Shown here piece after piece: positions 37,301 through 47,200 of a stretch of DNA of 64,000 nt; the first letter of the stretch is position 1, and every line of letters starts with the position of its first letter. The DNA is from Solimonas_A sp052035235 (GTDB taxonomy: Bacteria > Pseudomonadota > Gammaproteobacteria > Nevskiales > Nevskiaceae). The DNA lies in contig JBPOHT010000012.1 of assembly GCA_052035235.1 (NCBI GenBank), positions 1 to 64,000 on the forward strand, given 5' to 3'. The translations under genes were made by a program, and so were the position numbers. A model generated the notes under the pieces. The model did no database searches. It was not told the DNA's origin and saw nothing but the letters and a program-made list of their open reading frames with translations.

Positions 37301-38178
37301 GCGCGCAGCTCCGTACCGGTGAGTTGCAGGAACAGGTCTTCCAGCGTGCGCGGCCGGATCTTGAGCTGCGCCAGCGACAAGCCAGCCGACAGCAGCTTCT
37401 GCACCGTGCCGTTGACGTCGGCGCTCATGATCTCGACGCGGTCGGCACGGCGCACCAGCGCCAGTCCCTCGGGTTCACGGCCGTCGATCTCGGCGGCCGG
37501 CAGTTCCAGCACGCTGTCGTTGAAGTTGTCCGCCAGCAGTTGCTGTGGCGAGCCACGGGCGATGACGTGGCCGTGATCCATGATCGCGATGTCGTCGCAG
37601 AGGAGATACGCCTCCTCCATGTAGTGCGTGGTCAGCACCACGGTCTTGCCACGGGCCTTGATGCCCTGCACCAGTTCCCAGAAATTGCGCCGCGCCTGCG
37701 GATCGAGCCCGGTGGTCGGCTCGTCGAGGAAGACGATGTCGGGATCGTTGACCAGGGCGATGGCCAGCAGCATGCGCTGGCGTTGACCACCGGACAGCTT
37801 GCGGTGATCGCGGTCCAGGTACTCCTCGAGGCTGCAGGCTGCGATCAACTGCTGCAGCGGCAGCGTTTTCTTGTAGAGCGAGGCGAAGAACTTGAGGTTC
37901 TCGCGCACCGTCAGGAAGTCCTGCAGCGCGGTGTACTGGAACTGGATGCCGATGCGCTCGCGATACTCGGAGCCGATCGGCTGGCCACGGAACAGGATCT
38001 CGCCCGAGGTCGGACGCACCAGGCCTTCCAGCATTTCGACCGTGGTGCTCTTGCCCGCGCCATTGGGGCCGAGCAGGCCCAGGCATTGGCCTTCCTGCAC
38101 GTCGAGGCTGACGCCGTCAACGGCCTTGACGCCGGGATAGTGCTTGCGCAGCTCGCGCGCGGAAAGGATCGCAGGCAC
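37297..38178 (-). CDS. ABC-2 type exporter ATPase, first gene of the megasynthase operon
   Basis: 293 residues. Walker A is LLGPNGAGKSTTVEML, the signature is LSGGQRQRMLLAIAL, Walker B is DIVFLDEPTTGLDP and the switch His is in VLTTHYMEEA. The last 70 residues form the accessory domain typical of DrrA/CcmA-like ATPases. The start is GTG with GGGAG 7 bases upstream. This is the first recognisable gene of the 14-gene unit; about 1 kb without genes precedes it. Confidence 0.92.
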   Translation of the reverse strand: MPAILSARELRKHYPGVKAVDGVSLDVQEGQCLGLLGPNGAGKSTTVEMLEGLVRPTSGEILFRGQPIGSEYRERIGIQFQYTALQDFLTVRENLKFFASLYKKTLPLQQLIAACSLEEYLDRDHRKLSGGQRQRMLLAIALVNDPDIVFLDEPTTGLDPQARRNFWELVQGIKARGKTVVLTTHYMEEAYLLCDDIAIMDHGHVIARGSPQQLLADNFNDSVLELPAAEIDGREPEGLALVRRADRVEIMSADVNGTVQKLLSAGLSLAQLKIRPRTLEDLFLQLTGTELRA

Positions 38179-39057
38179 CGGCTAGCTCCCGGCACCCGCA
38201 CGGCGCGCTTCTACAAGAGCGACAACCGGAGCGTCATGAAGTGTATGGCGGCGCCAGGAATAAGCACGGATGATCCTGGAATAAGTTCGGCCGGCAGAAG
38301 ATGCATCCGCGCACGGCAATCCCTTCGACAGCCTGTTCCCGCTTGGGCGGTATCCGTCCATAAAATCGGAGCAAAATCTTCAAGCACATCAAAAACCTCA
38401 ATCAAGAACCCGCGATCTGTTGTCGCGATGTTCTCCGGACCTCTCCTGGTCGCACCTGCATTCCCACTTTGCCGCGAGTACTTGTCAGCTTGTTTACCGC
38501 AAGCATGCGTCGCGCCAATTCTCGCGTGCGAGAAGCATTCTCGCTGTAGGTTTTTGGAGCACGGCGATGTACGGCATGCGGAAGACGATGAGTGGAAATG
38601 TTCCGCGTGCTACGCGGGTCTGGAAATTTCCAGCAGAGACTTCAACGCCGCGAGACATACACAACTGCGCGGCGTGATGCGGACACATACGACGAGATGC
38701 GCACATCAGTGCCACAAAATGTCAGCGTCGATGTTGTAGTGAGCGAGTCGGCCGACGACTCTTCGCGCATCACATAATAAGGAGTGCCTGGCGACGATCG
38801 AATGCGGCGAGTGGTGTTGATCGCCATCAGGGTCTGCACATCGGCACATCCAGCATCATTGCGATGGCGCAGTGCCTGGATGTCACGCGGTGTAGGACAA
38901 ACCGCGGGCGCTGTCAGGGAAAACCCTGCAGACCTCATCGCAACACTGCGGTGCTGCGCCCAACGAAAATGGGTCTTCGCCGAGTTTCGGGACTAAGCGG
39001 CTACCACGCCACGGCGAAGGGCTTTCTTCCGGCTCACACGCTTCTGATCGAAAAATC
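38179..39057. other. Non-coding region upstream of the megasynthase operon
   Basis: About 880 bases without a supportable gene. Short frames on both strands have no ribosome sites or recognisable sequence. It has visibly more A/T-rich patches than the coding regions around it and should contain the operon promoter, which I could not assign. Nested palindromes lie at 38594-38633. Confidence 0.45.
38594..38633. promoter_or_regulatory. Nested palindromes, possible operator upstream of the megasynthase operon
   Basis: GGAAATGTTCC (38594-38604), CCGCG-TGCTA-CGCGG (38603-38617) and a perfect 14-bp palindrome CTGGAAATTTCCAG (38620-38633). Two related GGAAAT(G/T)TTCC-type sites with centres about 27 bases apart suggest a dimeric regulator bound twice, but no regulator gene lies beside it. 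They are about 420 bases upstream of the first GTG. Confidence 0.4.
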
Positions 39058-39137
39058 GTCATGCCGGCGGAAGCCGGCATCCAGTCCTGCCATGAGTAGC
39101 CACCGCTCGACTGGATACCAGCCTCCTCCGGTATGAC
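39058..39137. repeat. 80-bp palindromic intergenic element, copy 2 (reverse orientation)
   Basis: Reverse complement of the element at 14128-14207, about 6 differences in 80 bases; both ends are REP-like hairpins (GTCATGCCGGCGGAAGCCGG at its left end). The outer bases CGATTC are shared too. It lies between the operon's upstream region and the lon terminator. Confidence 0.85.
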
Positions 39138-39181
39138 GAATCGAACATTGGCCTGCCCCGGGGGGATGGGCGAAGAACCAC

Positions 39182-39211
39182 AAAAAAAAGAGGCGCAGTC
39201 ACCCGCGCCTC
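39182..39211 (-). terminator. Rho-independent terminator of lon
   Basis: Read on the minus strand: GAGGCGC, an 8-base loop, GCGCCTC, then eight T. It lies 28 bases after the lon stop codon. Confidence 0.9.
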
Positions 39212-39238
39212 CTCTCACATCTTTACCGCCTTGACCGA

Positions 39239-41647
39239 TCAGTGCGCCCTGGCGCCCTCGCCCGAGCCCTCGCCCGGGTTGGCCGGGGCTGCCGGCGTCT
39301 CGGACTCCGGCTTGGGCTCCGGCAGACGCTCCAGGGCCAGCTTCAGCACGTCCTCGATCCAGCGGACCGGTTCGATGTTGAGCTTGCTCTTCACGTTGTC
39401 CGGGATGTCGGCCAGGTCCTTGACGTTTTCCTGCGGGATGATCACGGTCTGGATGCCGCCGCGCTGGGCCGCGAGCATCTTTTCCTTGAGCCCGCCGATG
39501 GGCAGCACCTCGCCGCGCAGCGTGATCTCGCCGGTCATGGCGACATCGGCCCGCACCGGGATACCGGTGAGCGCGGACACCAGCGCCGTGCACATGGCGA
39601 TACCGGCGGAAGGGCCGTCCTTGGGCGTGGCGCCCTCGGGCACGTGCACGTGCAGGTCGTTCTTGGCGTAGAACTCCGGGTCGATACCCAGGACCTTGGC
39701 GCGCGAGCGCACCACGGTCAGGGCCGCCTGGATGGACTCCTGCATGACGTTGCCCAGCGAACCAGTCTGCGTCATCTTGCCCTTGCCCGGCGTCAGCGCC
39801 GACTCGATGGTCAGCAACTCGCCGCCGACCTCGGTCCAGGCCAGTCCGGTGACCTGGCCGATCTGGTTCTTCTCTTCGGCGCGGCCGTAACGGTACTGCG
39901 GGACGCCCAGGAACTTGTCGAGGTTCTTGTCGGTGACCTTGACCTTCTTGTCGGCCGGCTTGAGCAGCAACTGCTTGACGGTCTTGCGGCAGATCTTGCT
40001 GACGTGCTGCTCCAGCTTGCGCACGCCGGCTTCACGCGTGTAGGTGCGCACGACGGCGCGCAGCGCGCTGTCGTTGATCTCCAGCTCGCCGTCCTTCAGG
40101 CCGTTCTGCTTCATCTGCTTGGGCACGAGGTACTGGCGGGCGATGTTGACCTTCTCGTCCTCCGTGTAGCCCGGCAGGCGGATGACTTCCATGCGGTCCA
40201 GCAGCGGACCGGGGATGTTCAGCGTGTTGGCCGTGGCGATGAACATGACGTCGGACAGGTCGAAGTCCACCTCCAGGTAGTGATCCTGGAAGGTCGCGTT
40301 CTGCTCCGGGTCCAGCACCTCCAGCAGCGCCGACGACGGGTCGCCGCGGAAGTCCATGCTCATCTTGTCGATTTCGTCGAGCAGGAACAGCGGGTTCTTC
40401 ACGCCCACCTTCGACAGGTTCTGGACGATCTTGCCCGGCATGGAGCCGATATAGGTGCGGCGGTGACCACGGATTTCCGCCTCGTCACGCACGCCACCCA
40501 GGGACATGCGCACGAACTTGCGGTTGACCGACTCGGCGATGCTGCGGCCGAGCGAGGTCTTGCCCACGCCGGGAGGACCGACCAGGCACAGGATCGGGCC
40601 CTTGATCTTCTTCACGCGGGACTGGACTGCCAGATACTCGACGATGCGTTCCTTGACCTTCTCCAGGCCATAGTGATCCGCGTCCAGCTTGTCCTGGCAG
40701 GCCTTGAGGTCGATGACGGTCTTGCTGCGCCGCTTCCACGGCATCTGCGTCAGCCAGTCGAGGTAGTTGCGCACCACCGTGGCCTCGGCGGACATCGCCG
40801 GCATCATCTTCAGCTTGTTGAGCTCGGCGCGGGCCTTGGTCTTGGCCTCCTTGTGCATGCCGGAGCGCTCGACCTTCTGGGTCAGTTCTTCCAGCTCGCT
40901 GGGGCCGTCCTCGTTGTCACCCAGTTCCTTCTGGATGGCCTTCATCTGCTCGTTGAGGTAGTACTCGCGCTGGTTCTTCTCCATCTGCTGCTTCACGCGC
41001 GAGCGGATCTTCTTCTCGATCTGCAGCACGTCGATCTCGCCTTCCAGCTGCGAGGCCACGTGCTCGAGGCGCGGCTTGGGCTCCTGGATCTCCAGGACCT
41101 GCTGCTTGTCCTCCAGCTTGAGGTTCAGGTGCGCGGCGATGGTGTCGGCCAGGCGGCCGGGCGAGTCCATGCTGGCCAGCGACGGCAGCAGCTCGGCCGG
41201 GATCTTCTTGTTGAGCTTGGAGTACTGCTCGAACTGGGCCAGGATCGAGCGCGTCATCGCGTCGATCTCCTTGTCGTCGGTGACCGTGCTCGGGTCTTCC
41301 GGCAGGGGCTGGCAGTCCGCCACGAGGAACTCGCCGCCGAAATCCAGGCGGGTCACGCGGGCGCGGCGCACACCTTCCACCAGCACTTTCACGGTGCCGT
41401 CGGGCAGCTTGAGCATCTGCAGGATGCTGGCCAGGGTGCCGACCTCGTAGAGGTCCTTTTCGGCAGGATCGTCGGTGTCGGCCGTGCGTTGGGCAAGCAG
41501 CAGGATGCGCTTGTCGTGCTGCATGGCTGCCGACAGCGCCTTGATGGATTTCTCGCGACCCACGAACAACGGAATCGCCATGTGGGGGAAGACCACCACA
41601 TCGCGAAGCGGGAGTACGGGTGCGGAACGGTCGGTCAGAGTTTCCAC
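39239..41647 (-). CDS. lon: ATP-dependent Lon protease
   Basis: 802 residues from a GTG at 41647 with AGGAAG 4 bases upstream; an ATG 36 bases earlier lacks a site and adds 12 unconserved residues. The N-terminal substrate domain starts APVLPLRDVVVFPHM. The AAA+ module has Walker A GPPGVGKTSLG near residue 360 and Walker B LFLLDEIDKMS. The catalytic dyad is Ser in KDGPSAGIAM near 680 and Lys in GLKEKMLAAQRGG near 722. Lon degrades misfolded and some regulatory proteins in the cytoplasm. The C terminus is extended with a short Pro/Glu/Gly tail. It stands alone with its own terminator and a heat-shock-like promoter. Confidence 0.97.
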   Translation of the reverse strand: METLTDRSAPVLPLRDVVVFPHMAIPLFVGREKSIKALSAAMQHDKRILLLAQRTADTDDPAEKDLYEVGTLASILQMLKLPDGTVKVLVEGVRRARVTRLDFGGEFLVADCQPLPEDPSTVTDDKEIDAMTRSILAQFEQYSKLNKKIPAELLPSLASMDSPGRLADTIAAHLNLKLEDKQQVLEIQEPKPRLEHVASQLEGEIDVLQIEKKIRSRVKQQMEKNQREYYLNEQMKAIQKELGDNEDGPSELEELTQKVERSGMHKEAKTKARAELNKLKMMPAMSAEATVVRNYLDWLTQMPWKRRSKTVIDLKACQDKLDADHYGLEKVKERIVEYLAVQSRVKKIKGPILCLVGPPGVGKTSLGRSIAESVNRKFVRMSLGGVRDEAEIRGHRRTYIGSMPGKIVQNLSKVGVKNPLFLLDEIDKMSMDFRGDPSSALLEVLDPEQNATFQDHYLEVDFDLSDVMFIATANTLNIPGPLLDRMEVIRLPGYTEDEKVNIARQYLVPKQMKQNGLKDGELEINDSALRAVVRTYTREAGVRKLEQHVSKICRKTVKQLLLKPADKKVKVTDKNLDKFLGVPQYRYGRAEEKNQIGQVTGLAWTEVGGELLTIESALTPGKGKMTQTGSLGNVMQESIQAALTVVRSRAKVLGIDPEFYAKNDLHVHVPEGATPKDGPSAGIAMCTALVSALTGIPVRADVAMTGEITLRGEVLPIGGLKEKMLAAQRGGIQTVIIPQENVKDLADIPDNVKSKLNIEPVRWIEDVLKLALERLPEPKPESETPAAPANPGEGSGEGARAH

Positions 41648-41662
41648 GGATCTTCCTGTTGG

Positions 41663-41685
41663 GGTTGCCGCATTATGCCGCAACC
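41663..41685 (-). other. Hairpin at the predicted 5' end of the lon transcript
   Basis: GGTTGCGGCA-TAA-TGCGGCAACC, a 10-bp stem with one internal mismatch, begins about where transcription from the heat-shock-like promoter should start and ends 5 bases before the AGGAAG ribosome site. It may stabilise the mRNA or affect translation. Confidence 0.4.
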
Positions 41686-41691
41686 CTGCTG

Positions 41692-41719
41692 AAATGCGGC
41701 CACTCCCCGAAGAATCAAG
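41692..41719 (-). promoter_or_regulatory. Heat-shock (sigma-32-like) promoter of lon
   Basis: Read on the minus strand: CTTGAT (41719-41714), a 14-base spacer, then CCGCATTT (41699-41692). This matches the sigma-32 pattern CTTGAA-N13..15-CCCCATNT with two mismatches. Known lon genes in gammaproteobacteria are often sigma-32 dependent. Confidence 0.5.
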
Positions 41720-41788
41720 AGCGCTGCGCCGCGGTGGTCAAGTGCTTTCTGAAGAAGCAAGTCCTGCGCCCTGATTGGGAAGGAAAAT

Positions 41789-43864
41789 TCACTTAACCAG
41801 GAAAGCAGCCTCAGGCGTGCGACCGCGCCGGCCGTCCTCGGCCTCCAGCTCGGCCCAGACCCTCTGCCGCCCCCTGGCCAGCGGCCAGAGGTAGCGGTCT
41901 CCTTCGACCGTCACCGGCGGGCCGTCGTTCACATGCCAGATGGTCCGCCGCGGCGGGCGGTCCCATTCGGCCACGAATTCGAAGGCCTCCAGGCGGTCCG
42001 GGATACGTGGGTCCATGGCCAGCATCAGGCCCTCGAAGGGCTGGCTGAGCCGCGGCTCGACCGGCCGGGTCTCGGTCACCACCGCCGCCTCGGGCAGTTC
42101 GGACCGCCGGTGGCCGCTGCGCAGGGCCCGGTCCAGCGGCCGGTCCGGCGGCAGCCGCGCCAGCAGGGAGCGGGTCAGCAGCGCCGGCCCCTGGGCACCG
42201 GTGATGCCATCGGTCTCGCGGCCGGAGAGGTTGCCCATCCAGGCCCCGACCAGCCAGCGGCCGTTGTAGGCCACGGTCCAGGCGTCGCGATAATCGCTGG
42301 AAGTCCCGGTCTTCACCGCCGTCTCGGCCGGAAAGCGCAGCAGGCCGCCGTCACCGAACTCCAGCAGCCGTGCCTGGGGGTCGGAGATGATCTCGCTGAT
42401 GGCGCGCGCGGCCGGGGGCTGGATCAGCGTCCGCAGCGGGCGTGTTGCCGGGTCGTTTTCCAGCAGGGTCAGCGGCTGCCAGCGCCCGCCCCGCGCCAGC
42501 GCCGTGTAGGCCTGTACCAACTGGAACAGGGACACCTCGCCGTTGCCCAGGGCGATGCCGTCGCCGTAGAAGTCCGGGTGGCGCGACAGGCCCTCCATGC
42601 CCAGCACCCGCAAGCGCTGCAGGAAAGGCTCGCCACCGACGAACTGCAGGGTCTTCAGCGCCGGGATGTTCAGGGAGTTGCCCAGCGCCTCGCGCAGCGT
42701 CACGCGGCCGTAGTGCATGCGGCTGTAGTTGCGGTACTCGTGCAGGCCGGCGTTGACGCGCTCGGTCAGGCGGCTGTCGTCCAACACGGTATCGGCACTC
42801 CAGCCCTTCTCGATCGCCAGGGCGTAGAGCAGCGGCTTGAGCGTGGAGCCGGGCTGGCGCAAGGCCTGCACCGCATCCACGCCGATCACGTCCGGGTGCT
42901 CGTCATCCACCGTGGCGTAGGCGCGCACGCGATTGTCCTGCAGGTCCACCACCAGCAGGGCGCCCTGGCGCACGCCCTGCGAGCGCAGGCCCTGCAGGCG
43001 CTGACGCAGGAAGCCCTCGGCGCTAGCCTGCAGCGTGGTGTCCAGGCTGCTGCGCTGCGCGGCAATTGATGGGTGGCGGCGCTGCAGTTCCAGCGCGAAG
43101 TGCGCCGCCTGGAGTTCGGGCGGCTGCCGCGCCCAGGCCAGGCGCTGCCCCTGCAAGGCGGCCAGTCGCTCGGGCGACAGCGCACCCTGCTCCGTCAGCC
43201 GCTGCGCCAGGCGTGCGATGCCGGCGTCCAGCGCCTCGGGCTGGCGCAGCAGCCGCGAGGGCGCGCGCACCAGTACCGCCAGCGCCAGCATCTCGCGCTC
43301 TGACAGCGTTTCCAGGCTGCGGCCGAAGTAGTAGCGCGCCGCCGGCGCCACGCCGCGGCGGTTGGCGCCGTAGGGCACCTGGTTCAGATAGAACTCCAGC
43401 AGGTCCGGCTTGGCGAAGCGCGCATCCAGCCGCAGCGCCTCGAAGCCCTCCACCCAGCGCGACCACAGCGTGCGCGGGCGCGGGTTGATCACGCGCAGGG
43501 CCTGCTCGGTGATGGTACTGGCGCCACGCAGCGAGCGGCCGGCGCGCAGGTTGGTCCAGGTGGCGGACAGGCGTGCGCGCCAATCCACGCCGTGGTGCTT
43601 CCAGAAGCGCCGGTCCTCGGCCTCGACGAAGGCCTGGCGCAGCAGCGGCGGCACCTGCTCCAGCGGCACGCGCTCCTGCAGGTTCCAGCCGCCGTCATAG
43701 CGCAGGTTCAGCGGGCGGCCGTCGCGGTCCAGCACCAGGGCCTGCGCCCTGGCGGTGTCATCGGGCTGCGGCTGCAACGTGCGCGGCAGCGAGCGCTGCG
43801 ACAGCAGGGTGGCCAGCAGCAGCAGCGCCAGCAGTCCCGCGACGACCCGGGCGAGGCGCTTCAC
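41789..43864 (-). CDS. pbpC: Penicillin-binding protein 1C (bifunctional transglycosylase/transpeptidase)
   Basis: 691 residues from a GTG at 43864, whose GTGA overlaps the rraB-like stop; an ATG at 43906 is possible but would overlap by 46 bases. A membrane anchor (VVAGLLALLLLATLL) is followed by the GT51 domain with EAEDRRFWKHHGVD (about 80-95) and STITEQALR. The transpeptidase has the SxxK motif in QPGSTLKPLLYALA, SxN in LGNSLNIPAL and KTG in AVKTGTSSDYRD. The C-terminal biotin-binding-like domain typical of PBP1C is present. PBP1C is usually linked to the alpha-2-macroglobulin upstream, as here. Confidence 0.94.
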   Translation of the reverse strand: MKRLARVVAGLLALLLLATLLSQRSLPRTLQPQPDDTARAQALVLDRDGRPLNLRYDGGWNLQERVPLEQVPPLLRQAFVEAEDRRFWKHHGVDWRARLSATWTNLRAGRSLRGASTITEQALRVINPRPRTLWSRWVEGFEALRLDARFAKPDLLEFYLNQVPYGANRRGVAPAARYYFGRSLETLSEREMLALAVLVRAPSRLLRQPEALDAGIARLAQRLTEQGALSPERLAALQGQRLAWARQPPELQAAHFALELQRRHPSIAAQRSSLDTTLQASAEGFLRQRLQGLRSQGVRQGALLVVDLQDNRVRAYATVDDEHPDVIGVDAVQALRQPGSTLKPLLYALAIEKGWSADTVLDDSRLTERVNAGLHEYRNYSRMHYGRVTLREALGNSLNIPALKTLQFVGGEPFLQRLRVLGMEGLSRHPDFYGDGIALGNGEVSLFQLVQAYTALARGGRWQPLTLLENDPATRPLRTLIQPPAARAISEIISDPQARLLEFGDGGLLRFPAETAVKTGTSSDYRDAWTVAYNGRWLVGAWMGNLSGRETDGITGAQGPALLTRSLLARLPPDRPLDRALRSGHRRSELPEAAVVTETRPVEPRLSQPFEGLMLAMDPRIPDRLEAFEFVAEWDRPPRRTIWHVNDGPPVTVEGDRYLWPLARGRQRVWAELEAEDGRRGRTPEAAFLVK

Positions 43865-44211
43865 TCGACGACCTGCGACTCCCAGCCGTCGTACTGGCCT
43901 CCGCAATCGAGGGCTGCCCGGTACAGGGGCAGCGTCACCTCGTCGATGCGCTCGAACGAAGGGATGTCGATACGGTAGACCTGCAGGCCCGGGCGTCCTT
44001 CCTCGGTCTCGACGTGAGACCGCACACGGAAGCCCAGGGCCTCCGCCTGCTGCTCGAAGCGCGTCAGGCTGTCCAGCTCGCCGAAGTAGATGAAGTGATC
44101 GATCTCGCGCGGCGTGGCAAGGTCGTCGCCGTTGTCCTCCAGCGCTTCCACCGCCAGGCGATTCTGCTCGCGCTCGTTGTCTTCGCCGTCCAGAATTGTC
44201 TCCTCGTTCAT
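43861..44211 (-). CDS. RraB-like protein (putative regulator of RNase E activity)
   Basis: 116 residues, strongly acidic. The C terminus ALDCGGQYDGWESQVVE matches the YDGW ending of RraB, and the preceding EIDHFIYFGELDSLTRFEQQAEALGF fits its alpha/beta fold. RraB binds and inhibits RNase E in the cytoplasm; that function is inferred from the family. Its ATG overlaps the stop of the alpha-2-macroglobulin gene (ATGA), and its stop overlaps the GTG of pbpC, so it is translationally coupled to two envelope genes, which is unexpected for an RNA-decay regulator. Confidence 0.75.
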   Translation of the reverse strand: MNEETILDGEDNEREQNRLAVEALEDNGDDLATPREIDHFIYFGELDSLTRFEQQAEALGFRVRSHVETEEGRPGLQVYRIDIPSFERIDEVTLPLYRAALDCGGQYDGWESQVVE

Positions 44212-47200
44212 TCGGTCACCGTCAGGCGCGCCGGCATGCCATTGCCGAACACCTCGGGGCTGTACATCAGCTCGGCATGCGTTTCCGGCGCGGCAAACTC
44301 GCCGGTGGCCACCGCCACGCCGATCCAGGCCATGCGGTACTCCCCGGCCCCGATCGAGTCGGCGAAGAAGCGCACCGAGTCGTGTCGCAGCTCGCGGTGG
44401 TAGAAGGCGTAGGAGCCGCCGCTGTCCAGCGCCGCATCGTCGCCCGGCACGCCGGCGAGATCCGGGTTGATCGGCTCCAGGCCGCCCGGCACCGGGTCAT
44501 CCACCGCCACGTAGGTAGCCCAGGACGGCGCGTTGAGCACCAGTTCCACGCGAACCTTGTCGCCGCGCTTCAGCTTCAGCGGCGGCTCCATCGGCACCCA
44601 GGTCTTGTCGCGCAGCACGGCATAGCTGCGGCGCGTCTCCAGGCCGGCATTGATCGCCTTGGCGGCAGACTCCTTCTCGACATAGCTCAGCGCCGCCGTG
44701 TAGTAGCTGCGACCCTGGCCCTTGGAGCGGATCAGGATCGGCGGCGCGGCACCGGCCTGCTCAGGTGTCACCGGCTTCTGCAGCTGCCCGCCGGCCTCGC
44801 GCGTCACGTGCACCTCGCCCAGCTTGGCCTCGCCCAGCAGCACCTGCGCCAGGATGTCGGGCGTCACCGACTCGAAGCGATCGGCGTACTCGATGAAGGC
44901 GCGCGTGCAGTAGAGATTTTCCTGCGTGTTGCTCCAGTGGAAGCGATTGCCACGCGCCTGCGTGATGGCGCGGGTCAGCTTCATGGGCAGCTCCTGCATC
45001 GCGGCGTCCCAGCCGTAGCGGCCGGTGAAGGCCGACAGCGCGGCGCAGTTGGAGCGCAGCTCGGAGCCGAGCAGCCAGCCATGCCAGCTGGAGTCACCAT
45101 CTTCGCGCAGCATCAGGCTGCCGGCCGACTCCTGGCCGCGCGACAGCATCAGGTCGCGCGCCTGCTTCATCAGCAGCTCCGTACCCTCGACACGGCTGGC
45201 CGCCTGCAGGAACAGCGCCTGGCCGAACAGGCCCATGCGCGGCAGCCAGCTGGCGTAGCGGTCCAGGTCTTCCTTCTTCAGCTTGCCGCGCTGCGCCAGT
45301 GCCGCCAGCGCCACGGCGCGCACCTGCGCACGCGTCTCCGGCGCGTCGTAGCCCTCGGCCTTGATGTCTTCCTTGAGCAGCTTGTCGAGGTAGACGTCGA
45401 GCTTGTCCCAGACCAGCTTCGGCGGCTCATGGCCCAGGTCCTTCATCCAGCCGAAGGCCAGCGCGGTGTAGGCCGACAGGTAGGGGCTCTGGCGCGAGTT
45501 GTCCGGCGTCCAGAAGCCCATGCCACCCTCCTCCGCCTGGAAGCTGGCCGCCTGCTCCAGCGTGGCAGAGGCCAGTTGCTGCGCCTCCGGCCAGTCGCCG
45601 ACGTTCTTCAGGCGCGGACGCAGCTTGAGGTAATGCGCCGCCATCACCGCCTTGGTCAGGCGCTGCTCCCAGCAGGCATAGGGATACTGGCGGACATAGC
45701 CGAAGGCACCGTCGAGATCGCCGAGCACGGTGGGCGCGAACGTGAATTTCAGCTCGCCACGCTCCAGCGTCTCCGGCAGCTTCAGCGGGATGCGCACCTC
45801 GGCCTCGCCCTCGAAGTGACCGTAGTCCGCCACCGTGATGTTGGGCTTGCGCGCTAGCACCTTGAGGGTCTGCGCCAGGGCGTCGGAATCCTTGCCCTCG
45901 CCCGCCGTCGCGCTGAGGCGGATCTCACCGGCCGCGGTCGCCTGCAGCGGCAGGTAGACCGTGCGCCGCTCGAAGGGCTTGAGCGTGAGGGTCTCGCTCT
46001 TCTGGCCCTGCGCCGCGCCCTCGGCCTTGATGCTGAGCGTGAAGCTGCGCTCGCCCTTGCCGCGGTTGAGCAGCGTGAAGCCGGCGTTGAAGCGGTCACC
46101 CGCGATCACCTGGTTGGGCAACGCCGGACGCAGCTCGGCATTCTTGTTGACCTTGACCACGGCCTGGCCCAGGCCCATGCGGTCGTCCGGCGTCACCGCC
46201 AACGCCAGCACGCGCCAGCCGGTCAGGTTGTCCGGGGCCTGGAAGGTGAAGCTCGCACGGCCGCTGGCGTCCGCCGGCAGTGCCGGGTTCCAGTAGGCCA
46301 CGTACTTGTCGATGCTGCGCATCGACAAGTCGCTGCCGCCGTCACCGCCGGGATTGGCGCCCTTCTTCTCGAACTTCTGCCGCCCGACCAGGCGCGTCAG
46401 CAGGCCGAAATTGCCGACGTCCAGCGAATCAAGGCGCGTAAAGCCCTTGAGCGGATCGAAATAATCCTTGCCGTCCTTGATCAGGTCGAACACCGCCTCG
46501 TCCAGCACCGCCACCGCGTACTCGATGCGGTCGCCGGGCTTGCCGTGGCGTGGCTTGGCCTGCAGCTCCACCTTGACGCTCTCGCGCGGGCGCAGTTCCT
46601 CACGCTGCGGCTTCACCGTCACCGTCATCTCGCGCGTGGGGTCGTTGACGCGCAGTTCGAGGTAGCCCATGCGGAAGCTGGGCTTGCCCAGGTCCACGCC
46701 GTCCTTCACCGGCTGTTCCACGCGCGGCGACATCACCACCACCGAGACGTAGGCGCCGGGGAAGTACTCCGGCTTGACCGGGATGCGGATCTCCGGCGTG
46801 GAGCCGGAGAGCTTCTGCACCCAGCGGTCCAGCACGCCGTAGCGCTCCACCGTCACCAGCGCGCGGGCGCCGGGGTACGGGTTCTTCACCATCAGCTTGG
46901 CGGTCTCGCCGTCCTTGTATTCGTGGCGGTCGGCGCGCAGTTCCAGGCTGTAGTCCGGGGTGTCTTCCCACAGCACCTCGTCGGCGCCCTGGGCGTAGAT
47001 CCAGGTGGAGGACTCGTGCAGGCGGTTCTGCGTGTCGCGCGTCATCACGGTCACGCGGAACTCGCCGCTGGCATCGGGGGTGAACTCGCAGGGCATGCCC
47101 TCGGTACCCGAGCGGCCCTTGCAGGTCGATACGCGCTGCCACTTCTGCACATAGCGCGTGATGTAGGCGTTGCCCGCGCCCTTGACGCGCGCGGCATGGG

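Noticed and set aside
38179..39057. Several 60-98 codon frames in the region before the operon
   Set aside because: No ribosome sites or similarity; their composition is not protein-like, so I treat the region as regulatory.
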